NCBI GenBank assembly: GCA_026027325.1
Contig: JAMSLZ010000004.1
Location: 310,001-374,000, forward strand
Length of the DNA stretch: 64,000 nt
Reading direction: 5' to 3'
From: Actinomucor elegans
Lineage: Eukaryota > Mucoromycota > Mucoromycetes > Mucorales > Mucoraceae
Shown here: positions 22,148 to 33,168 of the stretch, one piece after another
Position numbering within the stretch: position 1 is the first letter of the stretch
Layout: each line of letters opens with the position of its first letter
Program-made: the position numbers and the translations under genes
The notes under the pieces: model-generated
Database searches by the model: none
The model's input: only the letters and a program-made list of their open reading frames with translations
What the model was told of the DNA's origin: nothing

Positions 22148-23060
22148 ATGTATAATCATCCTGCGGAAGCTTCCGAAAATAAATCTGATAGTCGACTAAG
22201 ACGTACTCTTGACCGGGGATATAGTTCCACCGTAGTAGGGATCATTCTTCATAACAACAAAAGTGGAAAAACCAATATTGTCAAACGAGTGATGAAGATA
22301 TTAGAAGACTCTTATCATATTAAGACCTTATATAATATGCTTTTGAAGTATATTCATATTTTGGGTTTTAAGTATGAAAATGTGTCATTAGAAGAAATAT
22401 CCTTCATGATTCACCTACAAACATGCTATACAGAGAACTCTATGTTAACCAGCGTTTGACGAATATTAACGACAAATTCAGTCCCAATCAACTTGAAGTA
22501 TTTTTTGACGAGTCCTACTGCTATGTAGATCATTTTACGAGATGTACCTGGGCAGGACCACGAGGTGTTGTAAATGAAAGCGGAAGAAAAACAATGCTCG
22601 TAACATTTGCCGCCTTCATTGTCTTTAAAGAGGATCACGAGTGAAAAGCAGGAATCACCCAAGAAAGTGTGAATGTATGGCCTGTCCAAAGTGGCCAAAA
22701 TCTATATATTGACTATCATGGACACTTGATTGCTGAGAAGTTCGAGCATTTGTTGTTCGATACTATCTGTCATGCAGTCCAACCCTATGGTTCTTGTATC
22801 ATTCATATGGACGGCGCATCTTATCACAGATGTCGAACAAATCCAATACCGACTGCTGGATCAAATAAGAGTGAGATCATCGATTGGTTTTTGCAAAATA
22901 ATCTTTTGGTGCCATCCAGTAATGAAATAGGTAAAGTGTTTAAAAAAAACACTTTTACAAGCTATAAAAGGTTTATAAATAAAGCCGCAATTCACATGCT
23001 ACGGTGTTGCTACTCTTCATGGACATAAGGTACTTTTTCATGTTCTTGTAATAAGACAAA
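22148..23060 (+). pseudogene. Broken Tc1/mariner-IS630-type DDE transposase
   Basis: Three reading segments describe one transposase. 22148-22430 is an N-terminal helix-turn-helix-like part (DSRLRRTLDRGYSSTVVGII). Then come VFFDESYCYVDHFTRCTWAGP with the first catalytic Asp, NVWPVQSGQ, and IIHMDGASYHRCRTNPIPT with the second Asp. Finally a frame-shifted end reads GVATLHGHKVLF. There is a frame change near 22430, an in-frame TGA at 22642-22644 after KEDHE, and another frame change near 23000. The expected PPYHPELxPIE block with the third acidic residue is absent; the sequence runs into a T44 tract. No terminal inverted repeats were recognised. Dead copy. Confidence 0.85.
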
Positions 23061-23077
23061 GTTAATAATAAAAAAGC

Positions 23078-23123
<46 letters not shown>

Positions 23124-25230
23124 GTTCGGAATAACCCGCAGTGATAATACTATCGATTAGCACTAATTTAGAAAAAATGTTATGTCCTCGTTGAAAAAAG
23201 CGGGGAGGAATTTCTAAAAACAACTCTATCACGAAATCACTCTAGTAACCACATTTCTCATCCCCAACTATTTACTAAACATCTCATTCATTATTCCCTA
23301 TTTTCACTTCACATCAATTTTTTGTATTTAATATTCAATAAGCCTGACAGGTGTATTGTTAATGTTTCTTATTCGGCAACATTCTTTTTCCGCCATTCAA
23401 AGTTACATTTAATAATAGTATAGCTTCTTCTCCAGTTTGATTAGATCAACATCCATCAATAGGTACTCCTCCTCTATAATCACCGCTTTCACTTTCTTTT
23501 TACTTTAACCTTGCAAAAATAAAACTTTGTTAAACAATTTCGTTTAAATCCTCACTAAATGTCAATAAAGTTTTAAATTAGGGTACATTTATAAGTCGGA
23601 TCTGATCCTTCTCAACTAGCAATTTACCACGCCTATTTTAAACCTTCTATGATTAAAAATATACTGGTTAATAGGAAGACATTTGCTTTCAAAGACTCGC
23701 ACATAAATTAAATGGTCTGTATAACGAAATAAAGTTTTTTTTTATTCTACTTTTTAAACATAGGCGAAATTATGATGCAGGATTTTAAATAATTACCGTA
23801 ACCAAGGAATTATAATAATGGGTTTAATTATTGAATAGTGAAAAAAAATAGGATAGCAATGATCTTTAATAGATAAAAGCATCAGCTAACCTAATGGTAC
23901 AACCAGTTTTCCTCCTTTTAGTAAAGCTTTATGTTTCAATTTTCCGTAGTACATGCATCATTAAAATATACATGTATTTTTTTTTTTTTTTTTTTTTACT
24001 GTTACTAAGGCGCACTGATCGCCTTCTAGATCAAAGTTTTATTCGCTGAGTTAGAAGTTAATCGGCCGCAGCGGTAACTTAAAATAGAGATCCATAGGTA
24101 CAACACGATGAGAATCTTTGAATTAGAAAACTGTAAAGAGAGCAATAGTAGATATAGATATACCAAGTATATCTGATATATGTATATTTTAAAAAGAAAT
24201 TATTTTTCAATAGATTTACTTGCATTGCGCAAAAGAAGTATTTTCAGGTTCTATAAATGTCCGCCGCATATAATTTTTTTTTCAATCAATAACATAGCTT
24301 CCCTTATTATTATTTTTATATTACTTGCACCATTAAAATGACAATCAAAATCTCCACAACCTTTATTAATTACACAAAGCGCAGATTCGAGCTTATTGTC
24401 TGTTATCATACGATTTTTTATTTCTTGCTGGATGTCTGAGCCTTAAATGTTTAGAAATCAGAGTTTAAAAATTCGGGTGGGTGCGATAGTTGACGCGTGC
24501 GATTTCGGCCAATCTCGGTAGAATATTGCATCTGATGAAAAGTCCATGCAGAAAATGAGTTGCTGCATTTAACAACATGCGAGAATCTATTCCATTTTAC
24601 TTTATTATTTTGAATGATGCGACACATGTTAATTATTAAGGGCCGTCATTAGCCAAATGACTGGATTTTCCTTTTTACTTGGTCATGCATAAGCCACGAA
24701 TTTCTTGTTTGGTAATACCCAAGTATATTTTTTCATTAATATTAGTAAATCAAGCAGTATCACATCAAGGATCTTTTGTTATCAATTTTCAGGGACAATA
24801 CTTCTCTGATGTCGTGTTACTGCCTAGGTTTCAGAGACCCTTTTCTCAGTGTCTTTACCTGAAACATCGAGAACAATAGGCATTTGCATTGATGCATTTG
24901 AGACTTCACTTCATGGAATTTGATTTTTCATCAAAGACAGGTCAGAGGATAGTTCTTCATCACCCTTGATAGGCCGTACCTAGGTTCGTTATATAGACAT
25001 TGAGCAACAGTTTTGGCTGTCATTTTATTTTGGAAAATTATAGTTTGTGTTACTCCAGCATTTTTTTCTTTGGTAATAGAGAGTGCTCTTTGTACGATTT
25101 GTATCACTGTACCTATAAATTTTTTTTCTTCTTTTAATTCGGTTAAACGATTTAACTAGATTGTATTTAAAAAAGACTTTATAAGACTTTCTTTTCTTTC
25201 TTTTCTTCCTTTTTTAATCAATCGCTTAGT
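23061..25230. other. 2.2 kb AT-rich spacer
   Basis: Begins with a long homopolymer T tract (about 23079-23122). Contains dispersed-repeat copy D at 24497-24538. Short open frames have no recognisable features, and I see no tRNA. Confidence 0.5.
24497..24538 (-). repeat. Dispersed short repeat, copy D
   Basis: Reverse complement reads CATCAGATGCAATATTCTAC then CGAGATTGGCCGAAATCGCA, the same element as copies A-C. Confidence 0.55.
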
Positions 25231-26554
25231 ATGGGTGGCCGTCTATCAACTCATAATAACAAGAAAAGAGTATCCTCGAGATTTCAAACACCCAGCATTA
25301 AAAAGTCAGTTGTTAACCAATCAATACCACAGACCTCTTCATCAATAACTGTTGCACCTTCTATTTCAAGTCAATCCTCTGACGGTATTATTCGAAACGG
25401 CCGAAAATACCATAGTGAAATCTCGTCAACCTATTGGTTTCCAAATGATGATGAAGAAATAGATAGACTTGTTGGCGTAAAGTATTAACTGATCACACAA
25501 TGTATTCTGTTCTAACGCTTTTTATAGCAACACTTTGCTCTTAAGGCCTTGTTTCAAGGGTAGATTGAATACGGGAAAAAAAACCTCAACAGAAGGACTA
25601 GAAGCTAATCTCTGATTCATTAGAAACATTCCACAAGAAGCTTTAGACGAGGTTCCTTTTGAGAATGGGGCTAAAATCTTGGATTTAGGGTGTGGACCTG
25701 GTACTTGGATCATGGTATAAAAGAAATATACTCTTTACTTTATGAAATGGCGGAACTGAAAATACCATAATATAGGATGTTGCTACGGAGTTTCCTTCGT
25801 CAGAATTCATTGGTCTAGACATGTCAGATATATTCCCCAATAATATTCGACCCGCCAATGTCGATTTCATAGTAGGCAATGTGCTGGAAGGATTAGACTT
25901 TGAAGATAATACATTTGATGTGGTGAATATCTGTTTGTTCATATTAGCCTTTAAATCAGACCAATGGGTTCCTGTCTTGAAAGAAATTAAGCGTGTTTTG
26001 AAGCCCGGAGGATTCATATTATCAAAAGAAGCTGGCATGCTTGTGAGTAGGGAAATCATCTTATAAAACATGTGATATTCACTGGTTATTATAGGAAATC
26101 GGAAATGACTTTGTAAAATGGGCTGGAAAAGTTTGTAAGTATTCAATGACAAAAAAACGCTACTTATTGTACTAATATCATATATAGTCAAAGACACAAT
26201 GGTCAAACGTGGCCAAGAGCCTTATATAATCGATAAAATGGTTGAGCATATGGAAGAAGCTGGGTTTGACATTGTGCACAAAATAAAAAAGGAAATTTAT
26301 CCAGGTAAGAATAACATCTGTTTTATATAACTCTTGGCTAAATATCTAGTATAGGAAAACCTGATCAACTGAGCCGAGAGTTCTTGTCGGATCTTCATTC
26401 TATCTTCAAGACCGCCCAACCATTCTTAAGTGAACAGCTTGAGATTTCAGATGATAAATACCCTGCTTTTTTGGAGCAGTTTGTTAATGAATTACAACAA
26501 GATCCTCCAAGTCAATGGTCAATGGCATCTACTATGGGAAGAAAGCCATTTTAA
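25231..26554 (+). CDS. SAM-dependent methyltransferase, class I
   Basis: Seven exons (25231-25476, 25528-25559, 25624-25714, 25776-26042, 26095-26134, 26188-26304, 26355-26554) join to 330 residues. A Ser/Thr/Gln-rich, likely disordered N-terminus of about 60 residues precedes the conserved entry segment WFPNDDEEIDRLVGQHFALK. Class I motifs follow: motif I ILDLGCGPGTWIM, post-I SEFIGLDMSD, the NVLEGLDFEDNTFDVV strand, motif IV region VNICLFILAF, and VLKPGGFIL. This matches the fungal family that includes TAM/LaeA-like methyltransferases and trans-aconitate-type relatives; the substrate is unknown. A stop-like TAG after CAAGG is the start of intron 2 (25560-25623), not a nonsense codon. Convergent with the TBC gene, stops 158 bp apart. 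Confidence 0.88.
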
Positions 26555-26712
26555 CATATTATATCCCACTCTTTATTACATCGGAAACATTTTAGACTAT
26601 CTTTTATAGCATCTCTCAATCTTAATAGCTTTTTATTTAGAACTTCATAAACCTGTCATCAACCACTCCCTATCATTTTGTATCAGATACATGTTGAAGT
26701 ATTTACTACACA

Positions 26713-28340
26713 TTACCTTATCATATCTGAATTAGACATGAATACTGCCATTAATCCCACACCAGCGCCAATAGTCACTAGTGTATATAATGCTGCATTT
26801 CTTTTGTCCAATTGTAACAGTTTATCCAATACAGAGCTTGATTGTTGTACCGATGATGTTTTGGCAGAAGATACCAACTCAATAGGTTGGCGCTCTTGTT
26901 TGTCTTTCAATATTGGTATTACTTGCTTTTCAATGGTATCATTTAGTTGTTCTAGTGTTTCAATTGGTATCCACTCATGTTCAAACCGGTTGATAGCAGA
27001 TACTTTATCTAATGCTACACCGCTTTCACATTGCACCTGATAAACAGAATATTTTGATTCAATTTGGCACGCTCTTTGACACAATCCTTCTACATCCAAA
27101 TCTTTAGGAAGCTTTGTCAAGAAGCTGTGAATAGTACTCGTCTCACAGGGCAGAGCCAGTACTTGATCACGTCTAGAAAGAACTACAGCCGCACTAAAGT
27201 ATACCACCATGAATGGATTTGAGCAGAGAAAAAAGTCAAACAGACGCGCAATCTTTTCGAGATCTTCCAGATCATGACTACACCAAGTAATGACCCAAGA
27301 AAGACAGTAATAAGGCAATACACCAGCTCTATTAAAGGAATATTTTAGCTTTTTTTTTTCAAAATGATCTTGACCTTTCACGTACTCTGTTATGAAATCA
27401 TATACTTCGACATCTTCTAATCGTATTAATGTATCTAATATGGTTAACTGTCGCAATACAGGTTCCATAGTCGTATACATCTCATCTGTGTGGGATATAA
27501 AAGGTTAAGGATAGTATAGTTCATCTGGATGCGTTAATGTAGACTCCGATTGCGAAGAGAGAAAAAAAAAAGGATATCTTAGATAGAATAAAGCCACTGA
27601 TTCCATCAGCTTGCAAGCATACTTTTCACCAAAAAGCAAAATAAAGACAGAGCATATATCATGGAATCCCTATATGATATGTCAATATGGTTTAATCCTT
27701 CCCCTAAATGTTTTCATTGACTCTTACCTGATAGTAATGTAATGAAGGATAAGATCTTAATACATGAGTTATCACTCTATCTAATTGTCCTTCGAGTTTC
27801 TTCTTGTCCTTTTCATCAATATCTGCTATTCGTTAGTATACACTTTTGGCCAAACATGAACTATATCATCGTTTTACTTTTAGGAAACGAGTTGAAAGAT
27901 CGAATAACATCCAGCTTGACTTGCTCTTCGTCTTTATGAGGTACTATGATAATATGGCAGGATTAGATTGGTATAATACAGACTTATTTTTAGGTATACC
28001 TTCAAGTGAACCTTCTGTCACTTTCACTAGATCGAGATCTGAGCAATGTAACAAAAAAGGCCTTTTAATGTGTTGGCATGAGTAAATTGATGAAGCATCT
28101 AGTATAAATCTAACATGTTTACCAAACCCTTCTTCTCATGGCATCGTTCAAAAACCCAGTTTCTCGACCTATTTCTCGAAGCAAAGCATAATTCTCAGTA
28201 TTTAATGCTTGGTTGATCTTGAAGGTATCTTTGAATTCCTCATTATCTTGAGCTGATTGCTCTTTGTAGTTTTGTCTCTCGCGTCGCTTGACTTGCTTTC
28301 GCTGCTTACGCTGTTTTTTCTTCATTATTTCGGGAAACAA
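26713..28340 (-). CDS. TBC1D20: TBC-domain Rab GTPase-activating protein, TBC1D20/Gyp8 type
   Basis: Stimulates GTP hydrolysis by ER-Golgi Rab proteins (Rab1/Ypt1 in relatives) from the ER membrane. Exons 28340-28123, 28061-28000, 27943-27878, 27825-27728, 27669-27578 and 27487-26713 sum to 436 residues. A basic N-terminus (KKKQRKQRKQVKRRERQ) precedes the TBC start INQALN...LLREIGRE and RRRVWPFLL. The arginine finger sits in QVKLDVIRSF and the glutamine finger in LHYYQGFHDIC. Further on are LSWVITWCSHDLEDL, ARLFDFFLCSNPFMVVYFSA and LPKDLDVEGLC, diagnostic of TBC1D20. A C-terminal membrane segment (LYTLVTIGAGVGLMAVFM) ends the protein. Intron 5 is AT-AC, U12 type. Met6 (28325) is an alternative start. 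Confidence 0.93.
27488..27577 (-). other. U12-type AT-AC intron in the TBC gene
   Basis: Exon 5 ends CTAAG and the next bases are ATATCCTTT, the exact minor-spliceosome 5' splice site. Near the 3' end lies TCCTTAAC, the U12 branch site, about 14 nt before the terminal AC (CCCACAC|AGATGAG). Only this removal joins YLR to DEMYTTMEP in the frame conserved in TBC1D20; no GT-AG pair does it. Confidence 0.9.
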
Positions 28341-29011
28341 AAAAAGGTAGTAGGATAATCAAACGTGTTTCGTCGGGCCATGTTCCTGGGTCGGTGATCC
28401 TATTTCGGACTATCGTAGAATATAAGACCATGTTACTTGTCATTGAACAATTGATTGATATAAGCGTGGCAAGAATCAAGTATATAATTGGCTTTGCGGC
28501 TAGATATCTAGATTGGTTGATCAGATTCAAAAGAATGCAAAAAACACAACGACACACAGTGATCATGATTATAATTGGTTGTCGGTATTTAAACATTGTG
28601 CGCTGCTGCTGCTCCTACTGCTGCTAGCGCTCTGTGGTTGATGTTCATAAACTCATACACAAGACATGATCTCACATTTCGAGATAAAAGGTAATTGATA
28701 CAAAATAGAATATTTTAACAAAGCTTATGCAAGAACCGATGGTATATTAAACTGTGCAAAGGCCATCTACTATTTTGTTTGTGTGTCTATTCATTATAGA
28801 TCAAAGATGATTTTCTGGAATTTCCTTAAATGAAGCTATAGCGTGGATGCTTCATATACAATAAAGTCCATATAAAATATGACACTAAACCATCCATTAT
28901 ATAAAACGTGTATTATTAATAGCAACCTCTCTGGAACACTGTCTTCGTGCTTCATAAAGCAATCTGATTTTTGAAAATTTTAGCCAATGAGTTAATACCT
29001 TATGACTTTTC

Positions 29012-29077
29012 TGAAATCGGCCTCATTTTAATATTCTACATGGTTTGACCGATCCTAGCTTAATGTCGCATTTGATT
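29012..29077 (-). repeat. Dispersed short repeat, copy E (expanded)
   Basis: Reverse complement includes AAATGCGACATTAAGCTAGG then ATCGGTCAAACC and a second GGCCGATTTC block, so it looks like the core with an insertion or two degenerate units. Confidence 0.4.
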
Positions 29078-29190
29078 ATTGCTGCCTGTCCGACATGAAA
29101 AAACTGTATCTACTAAAGTATTATTTAATTGAATTACAAATGATTCTATTGCATTTTAGATGTGCCTTGTGGATTACAAGCATTCTAAGC

Positions 29191-29295
29191 ATTCTCGATT
29201 TAGTCATCATGTTCGTGAAATCCAGAAAATAAGACTATATCGAAAATACCCGCGATCGAGAATATGACCAAATCAAGCATGACTAAATCGAGAAT
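29191..29295. repeat. 17-bp perfect inverted repeat, 71-bp loop
   Basis: ATTCTCGATTTAGTCAT at 29191-29207 and its exact reverse complement at 29279-29295. The loop contains related CGATCGAGAATATGACCAAA, suggesting internal duplication of the same sequence. Confidence 0.8.
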
Positions 29296-29353
29296 TGACT
29301 GTAATCATCCAACCGTCGGTTGCTGAGTGGTGTGACAAACCGTATGTTTATCT

Positions 29354-29437
29354 CGGATATTACGGACATTACGGACATTACGGGCATTACGGACAGTACG
29401 AGCATTACGGGTATTATGGGTATTATAGTTATTATTG
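29354..29437 (+). repeat. 9-bp tandem array (TACGGACAT)n
   Basis: About nine imperfect units, drifting into TATTATGGG-type units. In one frame it encodes repeated Tyr-Gly-His, but the surrounding frame has no support as a gene. Confidence 0.85.
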
Positions 29438-31542
29438 GGTACTCTGCTTGCTGCGTTTTTGTCTATCCACTAAACTGTCAAGAATACTCATAGAGAGCAT
29501 TTTTAAAAAAAGAAATATTTCATTATCCAATCATATTGTCATGTATCCCAACTTTTTTGAATGGATACTTGTCAAACAGGTGATACAAACACCTTGCATT
29601 TATATGCTGTACTGCAACTATTATGTTTACCAAGAAAACCTGTTTGAGCTTGCGATATCCAATAGTCTGAAAGGCTTGGTATGCTATCCTGGTAGTATTT
29701 GAATGTTTTTTTCTCAAAAAATGCACTTCTTGTCTTGACATTAAGAGTCAAGTAACTAAGTAGTATAATATAGGTGCTGAGAATATTTTTTTTGGTAGAT
29801 AGGACTCAAATTCATACTATTCATCTCTCAAAAGGAATATATGCCTAATTTTTTCTAAACAGGTTCCATTTGAGTATTCTTTAAGCTTTATAGGTATAAT
29901 AGTTCATTCTGGGAGGATGGATTATTAATCAGATGTGAATCTGTTAGGATATTAAATCTAGTTAATATGAAATACTTATTTTACAGTCAATCACTAAAGC
30001 ACAGTATCGTTGTAGTATTTCAACTATATGATATATTTAATAGGCTCAGTGCTTCAATGTGAGCTTACACTGGCTCATCAAATGTGATAGTAAAGCATGA
30101 ATCGCTCAAAAAGTGCAAAAACATGAAATATGACCAATTTCAGAAAAATATCCCTTAGGACTGAAATCTTTGAAACTTTTTTTTTTTTTTTTTGATGCAG
30201 CGCAAAGTCAGTATTTTCAAAGTGTAATACTTTAATATCAATGACTGTACTTACACAGTGCCAGACAAATGTATTTGTCTTATATTTAATCAACAAGAAA
30301 TACTCTTTTGGTCGTACTTTTGAAATAGACCAGCGTTGAAACCATAGTCATTAATCAAAAGGAACTCAACAAGTATATTGAAATATATACTACAATTTAA
30401 ATTAATCGATGTGCCATTTGTTGCATCGCAACTCGTGCTAATACTTGCTATACTTCTCGGCAACTGTTTATCATAAAAATCAAAAGCACATTTCCATGTT
30501 CGCCCGAGAAATTTTTTTTTTTGTCAATAACCAGCAGTCAATTAACATCGAAAGGATCCAGTAACGGGCTGGATTAGAAAAATAACTAATAAAGAAACTT
30601 TGTTTCTCGCATTTACAAGTGTGCTCTGGTATTTTTTTTTTTCTGCATTTTTTTTTATACAAGAAACATGATTGGTTATTATAAAGTAATGTAGGGCAAA
30701 TAAGAGTAATTATATCGTCATAAATGCAACAGGCAAAAATGCAACCTACTTTACCAATTATATCTTTACATTCATTAGCCCCGTTTCAAGGAAACAAGTA
30801 TCACAACAACGTCAGTAATTCTAATTGTGTCCCGGGGTTTAAATATTCATTACTGTGTATCGAAATTTTTTTTTCTACTGCAGAAATATTTCTGCATTTA
30901 CTTTAACCCGGCTTTTGAATAACGAAAAGGTAAACAGAACTCTGTCGTTGTTAGTGAAACAGGCACGCCATTATTTTGTGCAGCGAGTTGTACAAATGTA
31001 ATTCTTTGCTTTCTTTTTTTTTTAAAAAAAAGGTGGGGTTTTGAAAGTAATTGCCTTGATTTTTGGAATTTTTATATTAATAGCTGGAATTTCCTGTATG
31101 ATAATATTCGAAACAGCATATATACACTTGTCCTACCATAATATATGTGTATTAATTAAAAACTATAGTTTCACCTTGCCGTCCGCAGTCCTAAAAGAAA
31201 TGATAAAGCTAAAAATTTCGCCCTGAAGTCAACCCCTTCCAATTTTCTTCAAAATTCCAGGCAAATTCATTGGTATTCGGTAATTAAACAATGTTGGTTG
31301 TTCTGCAACTGACTAATTAAACCAATATCTTCATCTCTTGTTACTTTAAAACAATATTTTGATAATAGAACGGTTTGGGTAGAAACCGAGTCTTTTAATA
31401 TGATCTGTAGATAATTAAATTGTGCACCGAATAATTTACAGCGCATTTTGTATTTCTAAATGAAAAGGCAGGTTACCTTTGTCTTGCATTTAGTTCTTTG
31501 ATTCTTTTTTCTAGAAATCCAGTTTTTATACGAGAGAAAATA

Positions 31543-31576
<34 letters not shown>

Positions 31577-31802
31577 TGTATAAACTAATATAAAAAAACA
31601 AGCTTTCTTTATGTATATTGTTCTGAAAACTAGTTTATACATCAGTATCAATGGCCAACATTTTGAAAAATGGAACCCAGCGTTGTCCAACTCTCCATAA
31701 TTTTGAAACTCCTGATAAAAATCTCGCGTGAGATAAAAAAATATGCAGCTACCCAAGTAGTTTTTTTTATTATTACTCAGAGCCAATTCATTCATTTCAA
31801 CC

Positions 31803-32414
31803 ATGAATGCGACATTCATGTCTCGATGCTATAAGCCATTGATCCAGCAGCGCTTTTTTGCTAGTGCTCAAAAGCCTAAGACACCCTTTGAAGTATTATC
31901 ATTAACAGAAAAGGCCAGTACTGCAGAAATCAAGCAGAAATACAAAGAGCTCGCCAAGACCCTGCACCCTGACAAGTCTACAGGTAATCTGGCACAGTTT
32001 CAAGAACTCGTGCAAGCCTATGAACTGCTGATTGACCCGCATAAACGCACCTATTATCTTAAAAGTGGATATGGATGGGGAGCCAACCAAGGTCGAGATG
32101 TTTCCAGATATCCACCCCCGGGTCATCGCCCTGCATCCTATACAAATGCTCCTTGGGCAGAAAACTATACAAGCAACACTACATTCATGTCTATATTGGC
32201 TGGTATTGTTGTGGCTATCGGCGCAGTCAATTTGGCTTACTTCCAGTCTTCGGGTACTATGCTAAGCGCAGCAAATCAACATCATTTAAAGACAAGTGAT
32301 GATTTGAAGCGCGCTCGAACGGAAGCCCAATTGTTTGGTAATGATAGAGGTATTAATAGAGTAATAGAAAATCGGATGAAACAATTCAGGAACGAAGAAG
32401 ACAAAGAAGATTAA
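31803..32414 (+). CDS. Mitochondrial J-domain (DnaJ) protein with membrane segment
   Basis: Intronless, 203 residues. The first ~25 residues are basic and hydroxylated without acids (MSRCYKPLIQQRFFASAQK), fitting a mitochondrial presequence. The J domain spans about residues 28-90: PFEVLSL, EIKQKYKELAKTLHPDKS with the HPD triad, FQELVQAYELLIDPHKRTYY. A conserved-looking GYGWG...RYPPPGHRP segment and one membrane helix (FMSILAGIVVAIGAVNLAYF, about residues 128-147) follow, then a charged tail. There is no Gly/Phe or zinc-finger region, so it is a type III J-protein that would stimulate mitochondrial Hsp70 at the inner membrane. Close fungal relatives are uncharacterised. Confidence 0.85.
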   Translation: MNATFMSRCYKPLIQQRFFASAQKPKTPFEVLSLTEKASTAEIKQKYKELAKTLHPDKSTGNLAQFQELVQAYELLIDPHKRTYYLKSGYGWGANQGRDVSRYPPPGHRPASYTNAPWAENYTSNTTFMSILAGIVVAIGAVNLAYFQSSGTMLSAANQHHLKTSDDLKRARTEAQLFGNDRGINRVIENRMKQFRNEEDKED

Positions 32415-33168
32415 GTTATAATAAAGAATATACTGATGTGCGCCGAATAGGTCAGCGACAAGGGGAGTTCCAGGACTCCAATTTTCTAAGATACACAAAA
32501 TTTGCCATGAGGATTTCATTCTTGATTGGCTTCTTTCCGAGGCAGCCCCACTATGTATGGTAATTAACGTACATAACGATTGGTTCTTTTGTTTGCCACA
32601 TGGAAGAACAAGCTAGTCTATCGTTCTAGATGTTGTATTAATAGCAGACGTCATGAATAAGGCTGAAATAATTAGACATGTTTCGTGCTACTACACGCTA
32701 TTCAGAACAATGGTTAAGCTAGAAAGGGAGCCAAAAGAGTAAACTTGCTTTAAAAGGTGAAAGCACGAGCATCGCTATTTTGTTTTTTGTGCTCCTTTGA
32801 TTCTCAGCGTTTTTACCAAAATCATTCACATGGAAAGCTATAGATCATCATCGCGATTTACATTAGTTCTCCTCTAAACGTTTTCTTATCGTACTATATC
32901 AATAAAGCTTTATTGTTAAACATATAATAAAAATCAGACAAAAAGATATCTTTTTCGCGTGTATAATATATGAAAGAAAAAAAGGGCACGCCCTCTTAGG
33001 CTTCCGTGTCAATCAAAAGAAAAAAAAAAGAAGAGAGAAAAGACTAGATCTATATATAACAAAAAAAAGGGTACAGAGCATAAGAATGTAAGATATTTGG
33101 CCTAGGGTATCGTAAAAGAGACATAAGAAGAAGAGGATTATTATTATTATTATTATTTTTCATTTGGC
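32415..33168. other. Spacer between J-protein and bHLH gene
   Basis: The two genes are convergent, so this is shared 3' flank. Contains purine-rich A/G tracts at 32980-33080 and a (TTA)7-like run at 33137-33158. No gene seen. Confidence 0.5.

Larger units (their letters stand above)
28341..31802. other. 3.5 kb gene-poor spacer
   Basis: Carries a CTG/CTA triplet run (28601-28626), dispersed-repeat copy E, a 17-bp inverted repeat, a 9-bp tandem array and long A/T homopolymers (30176-30193; A33 at 31541-31573). No convincing gene seen on either strand. Confidence 0.5.

Noticed and set aside
25560..25623. In-frame stop in the methyltransferase after CAAGG
   Set aside because: The TAG belongs to a GT donor (GTAGAT); the 64-nt intron removes it and restores QGNIPQEAL.
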